From: Opitutaceae bacterium
Lineage (GTDB): Bacteria > Verrucomicrobiota > Verrucomicrobiia > Opitutales > Opitutaceae
Assembly: GCA_023269455.1 (NCBI GenBank)
Contig: JAHFTG010000179.1
Location: 1-5,185 of the forward strand
DNA length: 5,185 nt
Reading direction: 5' to 3'
The position numbers and the translations under genes are program-made. Under the pieces are notes generated by a model, which saw only the letters and a program-made list of their open reading frames with translations, did no database searches and was not told the DNA's origin. This document shows positions 1-5,185 of this stretch, in pieces. Within the stretch, counting starts at the first letter, position 1. The number at the start of each line of letters is the position of its first letter.

Positions 1-778
1 GCAAGGCGTGTTTGCGGTGCTGCCGGCCGACCATGTCATCCATGATTCCAAAGCTTATGCCGCCGATCTGCTGGCGGCGTTTGCCGCCGCCGAAGCCGCG
101 CCAGTGATGGTGACGATCGGCATCACGCCCACCGAGCCCGCCACGGGCTTTGGCTACATCCAGTGCGGCGAAAAATGGAAGAGCTTCAACCGCCGCGCGG
201 TTTCCCGCGTGAAGCGTTTTGTGGAAAAACCGAAGCAGGCGGTCGCCGAGGAGTATCTCGCATCGGGTGATTATCTTTGGAACGCGGGCATGTTCGTGTG
301 GAGCGTGCCGGTGGTGGAGACGGCGCTCGCGCAACACGCGCCGGGGCTCGACGCGGGGTTGAAGATGATTCGCGCGGCGCTCGCGAAGAAGCGGCCGCTC
401 GCGGGCGTGTTGAAGAAAATTTATCCGACGCTCGAAAAAATCTCGGTGGACTACGCGCTCCTCGAAAAAGCGGACAATGTCGTGGTGCTGCCGTCGTCGT
501 TTGACTGGGACGATGTGGGCGCGTGGCCGGCCGTGAGCAAACACTTCAAACCGGACGCGGCGGGTAACGTCGCGCGAGGCTTGGCGATTGTGGAACAAGG
601 CGGCGGCAACCTCGTGTTTTCCGAGGGCGGCCATCTCGTGACCGTGCTCGGTCTCGATGATCTCATCGTGGTGCATACGGCCGACGCGACCTTGGTTTGC
701 CCGAAGTCGAAGGCGCAGGACATCAAGGCGCTCTTGAAGCGAGTCGAGGCGCTCAAAGGCGGCGCGAAGTGGCTCTGA
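1..778 (+). CDS. manC: Mannose-1-phosphate guanylyltransferase, 3' part (5' end outside window)
   Basis: The enzyme makes GDP-mannose from mannose-1-phosphate and GTP in the cytoplasm, feeding polysaccharide and glycoconjugate synthesis. The frame is open to the left edge (first whole codon at base 2) and ends in TGA at 776-778. The GTG at 8 is not the start, because it lies inside a conserved strand reading GVFAVLPADHVI. Counting from that GTG as residue 1, visible family motifs are LPADH (5-9), GITPTEPATGFGYI (38-51), FVEKP (71-75), WNAGMFVW (91-98), ISVDYALLEKA (145-155) and FDWDDVGAW (165-173), then a short C-terminal beta region with LIVVHTADATLVCPKSKAQD. About 256 residues are present. 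The family is usually 340-360 long, so roughly 100 N-terminal residues, including the GTP-binding loop, are missing. No cupin isomerase domain follows, so this is the short monofunctional type. Family assignment is firm; the symbol is by analogy. Confidence 0.93.
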   Translation, partial: QGVFAVLPADHVIHDSKAYAADLLAAFAAAEAAPVMVTIGITPTEPATGFGYIQCGEKWKSFNRRAVSRVKRFVEKPKQAVAEEYLASGDYLWNAGMFVWSVPVVETALAQHAPGLDAGLKMIRAALAKKRPLAGVLKKIYPTLEKISVDYALLEKADNVVVLPSSFDWDDVGAWPAVSKHFKPDAAGNVARGLAIVEQGGGNLVFSEGGHLVTVLGLDDLIVVHTADATLVCPKSKAQDIKALLKRVEALKGGAKWL

Positions 779-781
779 GGA
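777..781 (+). promoter_or_regulatory. Ribosome binding site for ruvX
   Basis: GAGGA overlaps the manC stop codon and lies 11 bases before the ATG at 793. It supports that start over the longer in-frame alternatives inside manC and suggests translational coupling to manC. Confidence 0.5.
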
Positions 782-792
782 CGCGCCAGCTC

Positions 793-1221
793 ATGCGTTT
801 TCTTGGCATAGACTATGGCACGCGGCGCATCGGACTCGCCCACGGCGACGAGCTCGGCATCGCGACGCCGTTGCCCGCGCTGACCGATGCGGAACCGGCG
901 AAACGCCGCGCCGCCCTGGCGGCGGTCGTGAAGCAACGGCGCATCGACGAGATCGTGCTGGGCTATCCGTATAACATGGATGGCAGCGCGGGTTTTAAAG
1001 CGAAGGAGGTCGATGGGTTTGCCGAAAGCCTGCGGAAGGAATTCGGCCTGCCGGTGCATCTGGTGGATGAGCGGCTCACGTCGCACATGGCCGAGGCCGG
1101 CATGACGCAGATGGAGCTGCGCGAGATCCGCGCGCAGGGCATCATCGACTCGCGGGCGGCGGCGATCGTGTTGCAGGATTACTTGGACCAACGTTTCCCG
1201 CCGCCCTTGCCGGAATTTTGA
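793..1221 (+). CDS. ruvX: RuvX/YqgF family putative pre-16S rRNA nuclease
   Basis: This is a 142-residue protein of the YqgF family with an RNase H-like fold. The family was first annotated as a Holliday junction resolvase and is now linked mainly to 5' processing of 16S rRNA. Visible motifs are FLGIDYGTRRIGLA (3-16) with the first acidic residue D7, the strand IVLGYPYNMDGS (54-65), VDERLTS (91-97) with E93, and IIDSRAAAIVLQDYL (117-131) with D119. D7, E93 and D119 fit the expected acidic metal-binding triad. The ATG at 793 puts the GIDYG motif next to the N-terminus as in relatives and has GAGGA at 777-781 as a ribosome binding site. Upstream in-frame starts would add about 32 residues overlapping manC with no family similarity. 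It begins 14 bases after manC and ends 15 bases before truA. Confidence 0.93.
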   Translation: MRFLGIDYGTRRIGLAHGDELGIATPLPALTDAEPAKRRAALAAVVKQRRIDEIVLGYPYNMDGSAGFKAKEVDGFAESLRKEFGLPVHLVDERLTSHMAEAGMTQMELREIRAQGIIDSRAAAIVLQDYLDQRFPPPLPEF

Positions 1222-1236
1222 AAAGCCATTGATTCT

Positions 1237-1995
1237 GTGAAGACCTCCAATCCCGAAGTTCAACGTTGGAAATGCACCGTCGCCTATGACGGGACGCAGT
1301 TTTCCGGGTGGCAGTCGCAGCCGGATAATAACGCGGTGCAGGATTTTTTGGAGCGGCGGCTGGCGGAAGTTTTCAAAGGGCCAATTAACATCCAGGGCAG
1401 CGGGCGCACCGACTCGGGCGTGCATGCGCGCGGGCAGGTTTTTCACTTTGACGCCCACTGGTCGCATGATGCGGCGAAGCTGCTGGCGGCGCTCCGCGTA
1501 GGGCTGCCGCCGACGATTCAGGTGCAGTCGGCGCGGCGGGTGTCAGAGACGTTTCATGCGCGGTTCTCGGCCAAGGGGAAAATCTACCACTACGAGATCC
1601 ATCATCGCGGGTATGCGGACCCGTTTGAGCATCCGTTTTGCTGGTCGCTGCCGCAGACGCTCGACATCGCGGCGATGCGCGCGGCGGCGTCACGATTGGT
1701 CGGGAAGAATGATTTCCGCGCCTACAGCGCGGCGGGCAGCGTGGAGAAGGAAGACACCGTGCGCACGCTGCGGGAGCTTAGTGTAAACGTGCGCGGGAAG
1801 CACCTGCGCATCGTCGCGGAAGGCGACGGGTTTCTTTATAAAATGGTGCGGAGTCTGGTGGGCGCGCTGGTCGATGTGGGACTCGGGCGGCTGAAGCCCG
1901 AGGACATGACGACGATCCTCGAAACCAAGACGCGGACGCATCGGGTGGTGACGGCCCCGCCGGAAGGGTTGTTTTTGATGAAGGTGTTTTACTGA
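1237..1995 (+). CDS. truA: tRNA pseudouridine(38-40) synthase TruA
   Basis: TruA converts uridines 38-40 of the tRNA anticodon arm to pseudouridine. The 252-residue product has the usual length. It shows the N-terminal strand VAYDGTQFSGWQSQP (15-29), the catalytic-loop motif GSGRTDSGVHARGQV (54-68) with catalytic aspartate D59, FHARFSAKGKIYHYEI (106-121) with the conserved tyrosine Y117, NDFRAY (158-163), GDGFLYKMVR (196-205) and the usual ending APPEGLFLMKVFY. The start is GTG at 1237. The ruvX TGA at 1219-1221 is in the same frame, and the only other in-frame possibility before the conserved domain is a very unlikely ATT at 1228. No strong Shine-Dalgarno is present, only a GAAAAG stretch at 1220-1225. 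The stop overlaps the comF start by one base. Confidence 0.96.
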   Translation: MKTSNPEVQRWKCTVAYDGTQFSGWQSQPDNNAVQDFLERRLAEVFKGPINIQGSGRTDSGVHARGQVFHFDAHWSHDAAKLLAALRVGLPPTIQVQSARRVSETFHARFSAKGKIYHYEIHHRGYADPFEHPFCWSLPQTLDIAAMRAAASRLVGKNDFRAYSAAGSVEKEDTVRTLRELSVNVRGKHLRIVAEGDGFLYKMVRSLVGALVDVGLGRLKPEDMTTILETKTRTHRVVTAPPEGLFLMKVFY

Positions 1996-2732
1996 TGATG
2001 AGCGAACGCTTGCGTCAGCTTGCGAGAGGCTTGGCCGACGTGGTTTTCCCGCCCGTGTGCGTGCAGTGTCGCGAGGTGGTCGAGGGAGGGACGTTGCGGC
2101 ATGTGTGCGTGCGTTGCGAAGCGATGATCCACCGGGTCGAGCCGCCTAACTGCACGACGTGCGGCAGTCCGTTTTTTGGGGAAGTCGAGGGCGAGCGGCT
2201 GTGTCCGCACTGCGACGGGATGCGGCCTGTTTATGAGGAAGGGCGCACCGCGACGTTGTTCAAGGGCGCGGCCCGTGCGCTCATCCATGAGCTGAAATAC
2301 CATCACGGGCTGCACGTGCTGGCCGACATCGAGGCCATCGTGCGCACGTCGCCGCATGTCGCGGAGTTCGTGCGCGGCGCGATCATCGTCCCGGTGCCGC
2401 TGCATCCGCGCAAGGAACGGGAACGCGGCTATAACCAGACGGCGTTGCTCGCCGAGGCCTTTGCCCGGGCGGTCGGGGGGACGACGCGCGTCGAGTCGTT
2501 GTTGAAGAGGGTCATAGATACGCCTTCGCAGACGGCTTTCGACCGTCAGGCCCGCCGGGAGAACCTGAAAAATGCCTTTGCACTCCGCTCCGGGACGACC
2601 TTAACTCCCGCCTCACCTTATATCCTTATTGATGATGTTTTCACCACAGGTTCTACACTCAATTCCTGCGCAGGCGTTCTCCGCCGCGCGGGGGCTTTGA
2701 ACCTGCGCGTCGTCACATTCGGTCACGGCTAA
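1995..2732 (+). CDS. comF: ComF family protein (double zinc ribbon plus phosphoribosyltransferase domain)
   Basis: The 245-residue product has an N-terminal cysteine-rich region with four CxxC pairs (C22/C25, C38/C41, C53/C56, C70/C73), expected to bind zinc. A phosphoribosyltransferase-like domain follows. Within it are LIHELKYHH (96-104), the segment VPVPLHPRKERERGYNQT (132-149), typical of ComF, and the PRPP-binding loop YILIDDVFTTGSTL (209-222) with acidic pair D213/D214. ComFC proteins are needed for DNA uptake in naturally competent bacteria such as Bacillus and Haemophilus. The family is also common in bacteria with no shown competence, and its substrate is not established. The start is ATG at 1995 in the sequence TGATGATG, overlapping the truA stop, with GAAGG at 1980-1984 upstream. 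The second ATG at 1998 would remove only one residue. Codons 203-223 are unusually rich in A/T at third positions. Confidence 0.92.
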   Translation: MMSERLRQLARGLADVVFPPVCVQCREVVEGGTLRHVCVRCEAMIHRVEPPNCTTCGSPFFGEVEGERLCPHCDGMRPVYEEGRTATLFKGAARALIHELKYHHGLHVLADIEAIVRTSPHVAEFVRGAIIVPVPLHPRKERERGYNQTALLAEAFARAVGGTTRVESLLKRVIDTPSQTAFDRQARRENLKNAFALRSGTTLTPASPYILIDDVFTTGSTLNSCAGVLRRAGALNLRVVTFGHG

Positions 2733-2741
2733 CCCTCCGCC

Positions 2742-3605
2742 ATGTCGCTTTTTAGCAAACCCAAGTATTCCACGGTCGTCGTCAAAAAGAAGGACATTCC
2801 CAAGGGGATGTGGACCAAGTGTCCCATTTCCGGGGAGATCGTCTTCAACAAGGAGCTGGAGGACAACCAGATGGTTGTGCCGAAGTCCGGCTACCATTTC
2901 CCGATTGGTGCCCGCCAGCGCATCACGGCGTTGTTTGATGAGGGCACATTCAAGGAGATCGACGCCAGCATCCGCTCGGCTGATCCGCTGAAGTTTGTCG
3001 ATTCCCAGAAGTATCCCGACCGCATCAAAAAATACGAGAAGGACAGCGGACTGACCGAGGCTGTCGTGTGCGGCACGGGCGACATCCACGGCATCGAAGT
3101 CTCGGTGGCGGTGATGGATTTCCGTTTCTGCGGCGGGGCGATGGGTTCGGCGGTCGGTGAGAAAATCACCCGCGCCATCGAAGTCGCGCTCAAGAAAAAG
3201 ATTCCGTGCCTGATTTTCAGCGCCTCGGGCGGTGCGCGTATGCAGGAGGGGATTTTTTCGCTTATGCAGATGGCCAAGACCAGCGCGGCCCTGGGGCGGC
3301 TGGCGGAAGCGAAGTTGCCTTATATTTCCATCCTCACGCATCCGACGATGGGCGGCGTGACGGCTAGTTTCGCGGTGCTGGGCGATATCAATATCGCCGA
3401 GCCGGGCGCGCTGATCGGCTTCGCCGGGGCGCGCGTCATCAAGGATACGGTCAAGCAGACGCTGCCGCCTGGTTTCCAGACGGCGGAGTTTTTGCAGACG
3501 CACGGGCTGATCGACCAGATCGTGAGCCGGTTGGAGTTGCGTGATCGTCTGCGGGACATCCTGCAGGCACTCTATTTGAAGAAACTGCCGGCGGTGAAGA
3601 AGTGA
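2742..3605 (+). CDS. accD: Acetyl-CoA carboxylase carboxyltransferase subunit beta, with degenerate zinc ribbon
   Basis: AccD pairs with AccA to transfer the carboxyl group from biotinylated AccB to acetyl-CoA, giving malonyl-CoA for fatty-acid synthesis. The 287-residue product is close to normal length. Its crotonase-fold core is well conserved: GGAMGSAVGEKI, SASGGARMQEG (160-170), then MQMAKTSAALGRL, PTMGGVTASFAVLGD (201-215), NIAEPGALIGFAGARVI and GFQTAEFLQTHGLID. The glycine pairs G163/G164 and G204/G205 fit the oxyanion holes. The N-terminal zinc ribbon is recognisable around MWTKCPISGE and MVVPKSGYHF, but only C27 remains. The positions matching E. coli C30, C46 and C49 read S30, V46 and S49. 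The start is ATG at 2742, nine bases after the comF stop. That stop is in the same frame, so no earlier start exists. No Shine-Dalgarno is visible. folC follows after 30 bases, the same adjacency as in E. coli. Confidence 0.96.
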   Translation: MSLFSKPKYSTVVVKKKDIPKGMWTKCPISGEIVFNKELEDNQMVVPKSGYHFPIGARQRITALFDEGTFKEIDASIRSADPLKFVDSQKYPDRIKKYEKDSGLTEAVVCGTGDIHGIEVSVAVMDFRFCGGAMGSAVGEKITRAIEVALKKKIPCLIFSASGGARMQEGIFSLMQMAKTSAALGRLAEAKLPYISILTHPTMGGVTASFAVLGDINIAEPGALIGFAGARVIKDTVKQTLPPGFQTAEFLQTHGLIDQIVSRLELRDRLRDILQALYLKKLPAVKK

Positions 3606-3635
3606 CCGGGTAATGGCGGGACCGCCGGGCCAACC

Positions 3636-4928
3636 ATGCCTTCCGACTACGCGGCGACGCAGGAATATCTTTTTTCGCTCAAGGCCAAGGGCGTGAAGTT
3701 TGGCATCGACCGGATGAGACTGCTCGTCGCCGCGCTCGGTCATCCCGAGCGTGCGGTGCCGGTGATCCATCTTGCGGGCACCAATGGGAAGGGCTCCGTC
3801 GCGGCGATGCTGGAGGCGATTTTCGCGACAGCGGGTTGGCGAACAGGGCTCTATACTTCGCCGCATCTCGTGAAGTTGGGTGAGCGCGTGCAGGTGGGGC
3901 GGGAGATTTTAACGGAGGCGGAGATCGTGGCGTTCACGCGGGAGCTCGAACCGGTGGCGGCAGAAATCGGGCGGGGCGGTGAAGACGATCACCCGAGTTT
4001 TTTTGAGTTCATGACGGCGATGGCGTTTTTGCAGTTTGCGAGGAAGGGCTGCGATATCGCGTTGATCGAGACGGGACTCGGCGGGCGGCTGGATGCGACC
4101 AATCTGGTGACGCCCGAGGTGGCGGTGATCACTTCCATCGGGCTCGATCATTGCGAGATGTTGGGCAACACGATCACGGAGATCGCGGCGGAGAAGGCCG
4201 GCATCATCAAGGATGGGCGTTCGGTGGTGTTGGGGCGCGTGCCAGCCGAGGCCGAGGGTGTGATCCGGCGGATTGCGGCGGAACGCGGTGCGGTGGTGTA
4301 TTCGGTGCGCGAGATTTTTGGGGAAGAGTTGGCGGGGTATCCGGCCACGGCGTTTGAGGGAGATTATCAGCGTTGGAACGCGGCGACGGCGGTGCTTGTG
4401 GCGCGTTGCATAGGCGCAGCTTGGAAGCTCACGCCGGAGGTGATCGCGCGCGGGTTACACGCGGCGCGTTGGCCGGGGCGGTGGCAGCGGACGATGATCG
4501 GGGGGCGTCCGCTGATTCTGGATGCGTCGCATAATCCCGAGGGCGCGTGCGTGCTGGAGCAGCAGTTGCGCGCGCTGGTGGCGGAGACCGGCAGGAAGCC
4601 GGTGGTCGTGACGGGCGTGCTGGGCGCGGCGCGGGCGCGGCCGTTGTTGGAGACGATCAGCCGATATGCGGCGGAGATTCATCTCGTGATGCCGCAGCAA
4701 TCGCGGGCGTCATCGTTTGAGGAACTGGAGGCGTTGATCCCGGCGGAATTCGGCGGAGTCGTGAAACGCACGACGGTCGAGGTGGTGTTTCCCGATGCGC
4801 AGACGTGCGCGGTGGGCGGGGTGGCGGATACGGTGGTGGTGACCGGATCTATTTATCTGCTCGGCGAGGTGATGGCGCGAATCGAGCCAAGGCGCGGTGC
4901 AATCGAGAGCCGACTGCAGGATTTCTGA
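3636..4928 (+). CDS. folC: Folylpolyglutamate synthase / dihydrofolate synthase
   Basis: FolC adds glutamate to folates by ATP-dependent ligation. In many bacteria the same enzyme also joins glutamate to dihydropteroate. The 430-residue product has the Mur-ligase-like layout. Motifs are YLFSL (11-15), the P-loop HLAGTNGKGSV (45-55), LYTSPHL (72-78), SFFEFMTAMAF (121-131), ETGLGGRLDATN (145-156), SIGLDH (167-172) and EKAGIIK (186-192), whose first lysine is the one carbamylated in this superfamily. The C-terminal domain starts near LILDASHNPEG (D296, H299, N300). The usual DKD triplet after the next strand is absent and reads AAR (331-333) within GVLGAARARPLL. The start at 3636 is the first possible one, because the accD TGA lies in the same frame with no ATG, GTG or TTG between. 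No good Shine-Dalgarno is visible. Monofunctional versus bifunctional activity cannot be told from the sequence. The gene ends TGA TAA and appears to be last in the operon. Confidence 0.94.
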   Translation: MPSDYAATQEYLFSLKAKGVKFGIDRMRLLVAALGHPERAVPVIHLAGTNGKGSVAAMLEAIFATAGWRTGLYTSPHLVKLGERVQVGREILTEAEIVAFTRELEPVAAEIGRGGEDDHPSFFEFMTAMAFLQFARKGCDIALIETGLGGRLDATNLVTPEVAVITSIGLDHCEMLGNTITEIAAEKAGIIKDGRSVVLGRVPAEAEGVIRRIAAERGAVVYSVREIFGEELAGYPATAFEGDYQRWNAATAVLVARCIGAAWKLTPEVIARGLHAARWPGRWQRTMIGGRPLILDASHNPEGACVLEQQLRALVAETGRKPVVVTGVLGAARARPLLETISRYAAEIHLVMPQQSRASSFEELEALIPAEFGGVVKRTTVEVVFPDAQTCAVGGVADTVVVTGSIYLLGEVMARIEPRRGAIESRLQDF

Positions 4929-4951
4929 TAAGGAAACCCGGGGTGGATCGT

Positions 4952-5048
4952 ATCCTGCCTTTTATCCTGTTAATCCTGTCTCAACTCCGAAGGAAGGAGT
5001 TTTCGGACTCGGAATTTTGGACAGGATGAACGGGATGAAAGGCAGGAT
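4952..5048. repeat. 29-bp imperfect inverted repeat with ATCCTG units, after folC
   Basis: The left arm (4952-4980) and right arm (5020-5048) are reverse complements at 26 of 29 positions and are separated by 39 bases. In a + strand transcript, two of the three differences are G-U pairs (4968/5032 and 4963/5037), leaving one A-G mismatch (4972/5028), so a long RNA hairpin is expected. The left arm holds three ATCCTG copies starting at 4952, 4964 and 4973, and the right arm carries them in reverse, one changed to GGGAT. The loop contains smaller alternatives: 4983-4988 with 4996-5001, or 4986-4991 with 5002-5007. It resembles a dispersed REP-like intergenic repeat, but copy number cannot be judged from this window. 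Confidence 0.8.
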
Positions 5049-5069
5049 TTCCAGAGGGGAATCCTTTTT
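5044..5069 (+). terminator. Probable rho-independent terminator of the manC-folC operon
   Basis: A 9-bp stem pairs 5044-5052 with 5057-5065, including one G-U pair at 5050/5059, around the tetraloop AGAG. A run of five T (5065-5069) overlaps the stem base. It lies about 115 bases after the folC stop and just before the end of the convergent gene. The stem is only moderately GC-rich. Its left side shares 5044-5048 with the right arm of the larger inverted repeat, so the two structures compete. On the minus strand the hairpin is not followed by a T run, so it should act mainly in the + direction. Confidence 0.6.
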
Positions 5070-5071
5070 GC

Positions 5072-5185
5072 TTAGACCAGCTTGATCAGGTCGGACGTTG
5101 CGGGGACGTCTTTGATGATCTGGGACGGCTCGGGGCCGACGCCGAGGTAGCGGAGATTCGGGAGCTTGTTCGCGGCGGGCAATGG
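5072..5185 (-). CDS. C-terminal end of an unassigned protein, convergent with folC (5' part outside window)
   Basis: Read on the minus strand, the frame is open from the window edge through 37 codons to TAA (complement of 5072-5074). Nearly all codons end in G or C, as in the confident genes here, and the peptide is protein-like: it includes LPNLRYLGVGPEPSQIIKD and ends ATSDLIKLV. I do not recognise the family with confidence. The pattern of a strand followed by VGP and a Q-x-I is loosely like the C-terminus of adenylosuccinate synthetase (PurA), but the additional tail of about 13 residues and the small amount of sequence make this a weak suggestion. Its tail-to-tail position with folC fits the terminator and repeat between them. 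Confidence 0.7.
   Translation of the reverse strand, partial: PLPAANKLPNLRYLGVGPEPSQIIKDVPATSDLIKLV

Noticed and set aside
697..792. N-terminal extension of RuvX starting inside manC
   Set aside because: The extra 32 residues have no family similarity, while the ATG at 793 has a ribosome binding site and places the GIDYG motif at the expected position.
451..1467. Long minus-strand open frame opposite manC, ruvX and truA
   Set aside because: It is antisense to three confidently identified genes, is rich in Arg, His and Pro as expected of a GC-rich shadow frame, and has no recognisable motif.
2629..2659. Possible internal promoter for accD (TTGATG and TACACT)
   Set aside because: Each box matches the sigma-70 consensus at only four of six positions and the spacer is 19 bases, too weak to annotate. 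The composition anomaly is reported separately.
3615..3626. Small hairpin GGCG/CGCC between accD and folC
   Set aside because: The stem is four base pairs with no T run. This is expected by chance in GC-rich DNA and is not a terminator.
2613..3866. 417-codon minus-strand open frame opposite comF, accD and folC
   Set aside because: It crosses three conserved genes on the other strand and has shadow-like composition. The + strand proteins have full family motifs.
4952..5065. ATCCTG repeats as a CRISPR array
   Set aside because: The units are only 6-7 bases with spacings of 9-12, and they are arranged in inverted arms. No spacer-length structure is present.
4805..5085. Small + strand open frames running from folC into the intergenic repeat
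   Set aside because: They begin out of frame inside folC and read through the inverted repeat and terminator, with no coding character or ribosome binding site.

Overview
The window looks like an ordinary chromosomal housekeeping segment from a GC-rich bacterium. Six genes lie head to tail on the + strand. They are followed by a structured intergenic region and the 3' end of a gene on the opposite strand. Strong G/C preference at codon third positions, the gene set and the protein flavour suggest Verrucomicrobiota, perhaps Opitutae. That placement is an inference from general resemblance and has not been tested by any search.

Layout: (1) 1-778, 3' part of a mannose-1-phosphate guanylyltransferase (manC), cut by the window edge; (2) 793-1221, ruvX/yqgF, the RNase H-fold putative pre-16S rRNA nuclease; (3) 1237-1995, truA, tRNA pseudouridine synthase; (4) 1995-2732, a ComF-family phosphoribosyltransferase-like protein with four CxxC pairs; (5) 2742-3605, accD, carboxyltransferase beta subunit of acetyl-CoA carboxylase; (6) 3636-4928, folC, folylpolyglutamate/dihydrofolate synthase; (7) 4929-5071, a 143-base intergenic region with a 29-bp inverted repeat built from ATCCTG-type units and a probable intrinsic terminator; (8) 5072-5185 on the minus strand, the last 37 codons of an unassigned gene convergent with folC.

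Spacings between the six + genes are 14, 15, -1 (TGATG overlap), 9 and 30 bases, and no terminator-like hairpin lies between them. A single transcriptional unit ending at the terminator near 5044-5069 is the simplest reading. The products serve sugar-nucleotide synthesis, rRNA and tRNA maturation, fatty-acid initiation and folate metabolism, so this is a growth-related housekeeping cluster and not one pathway. Part of the order (truA, then accD-folC) is also found in Escherichia coli, where dedA instead of comF sits between truA and accD.

I found no convincing new biological system. The points most worth a second look are an AccD that has lost three of the four cysteines of its zinc ribbon, the intergenic inverted repeat overlapping a terminator, a patch of atypical codon use over the ComF PRPP-binding loop, and a FolC lacking the usual DKD motif.
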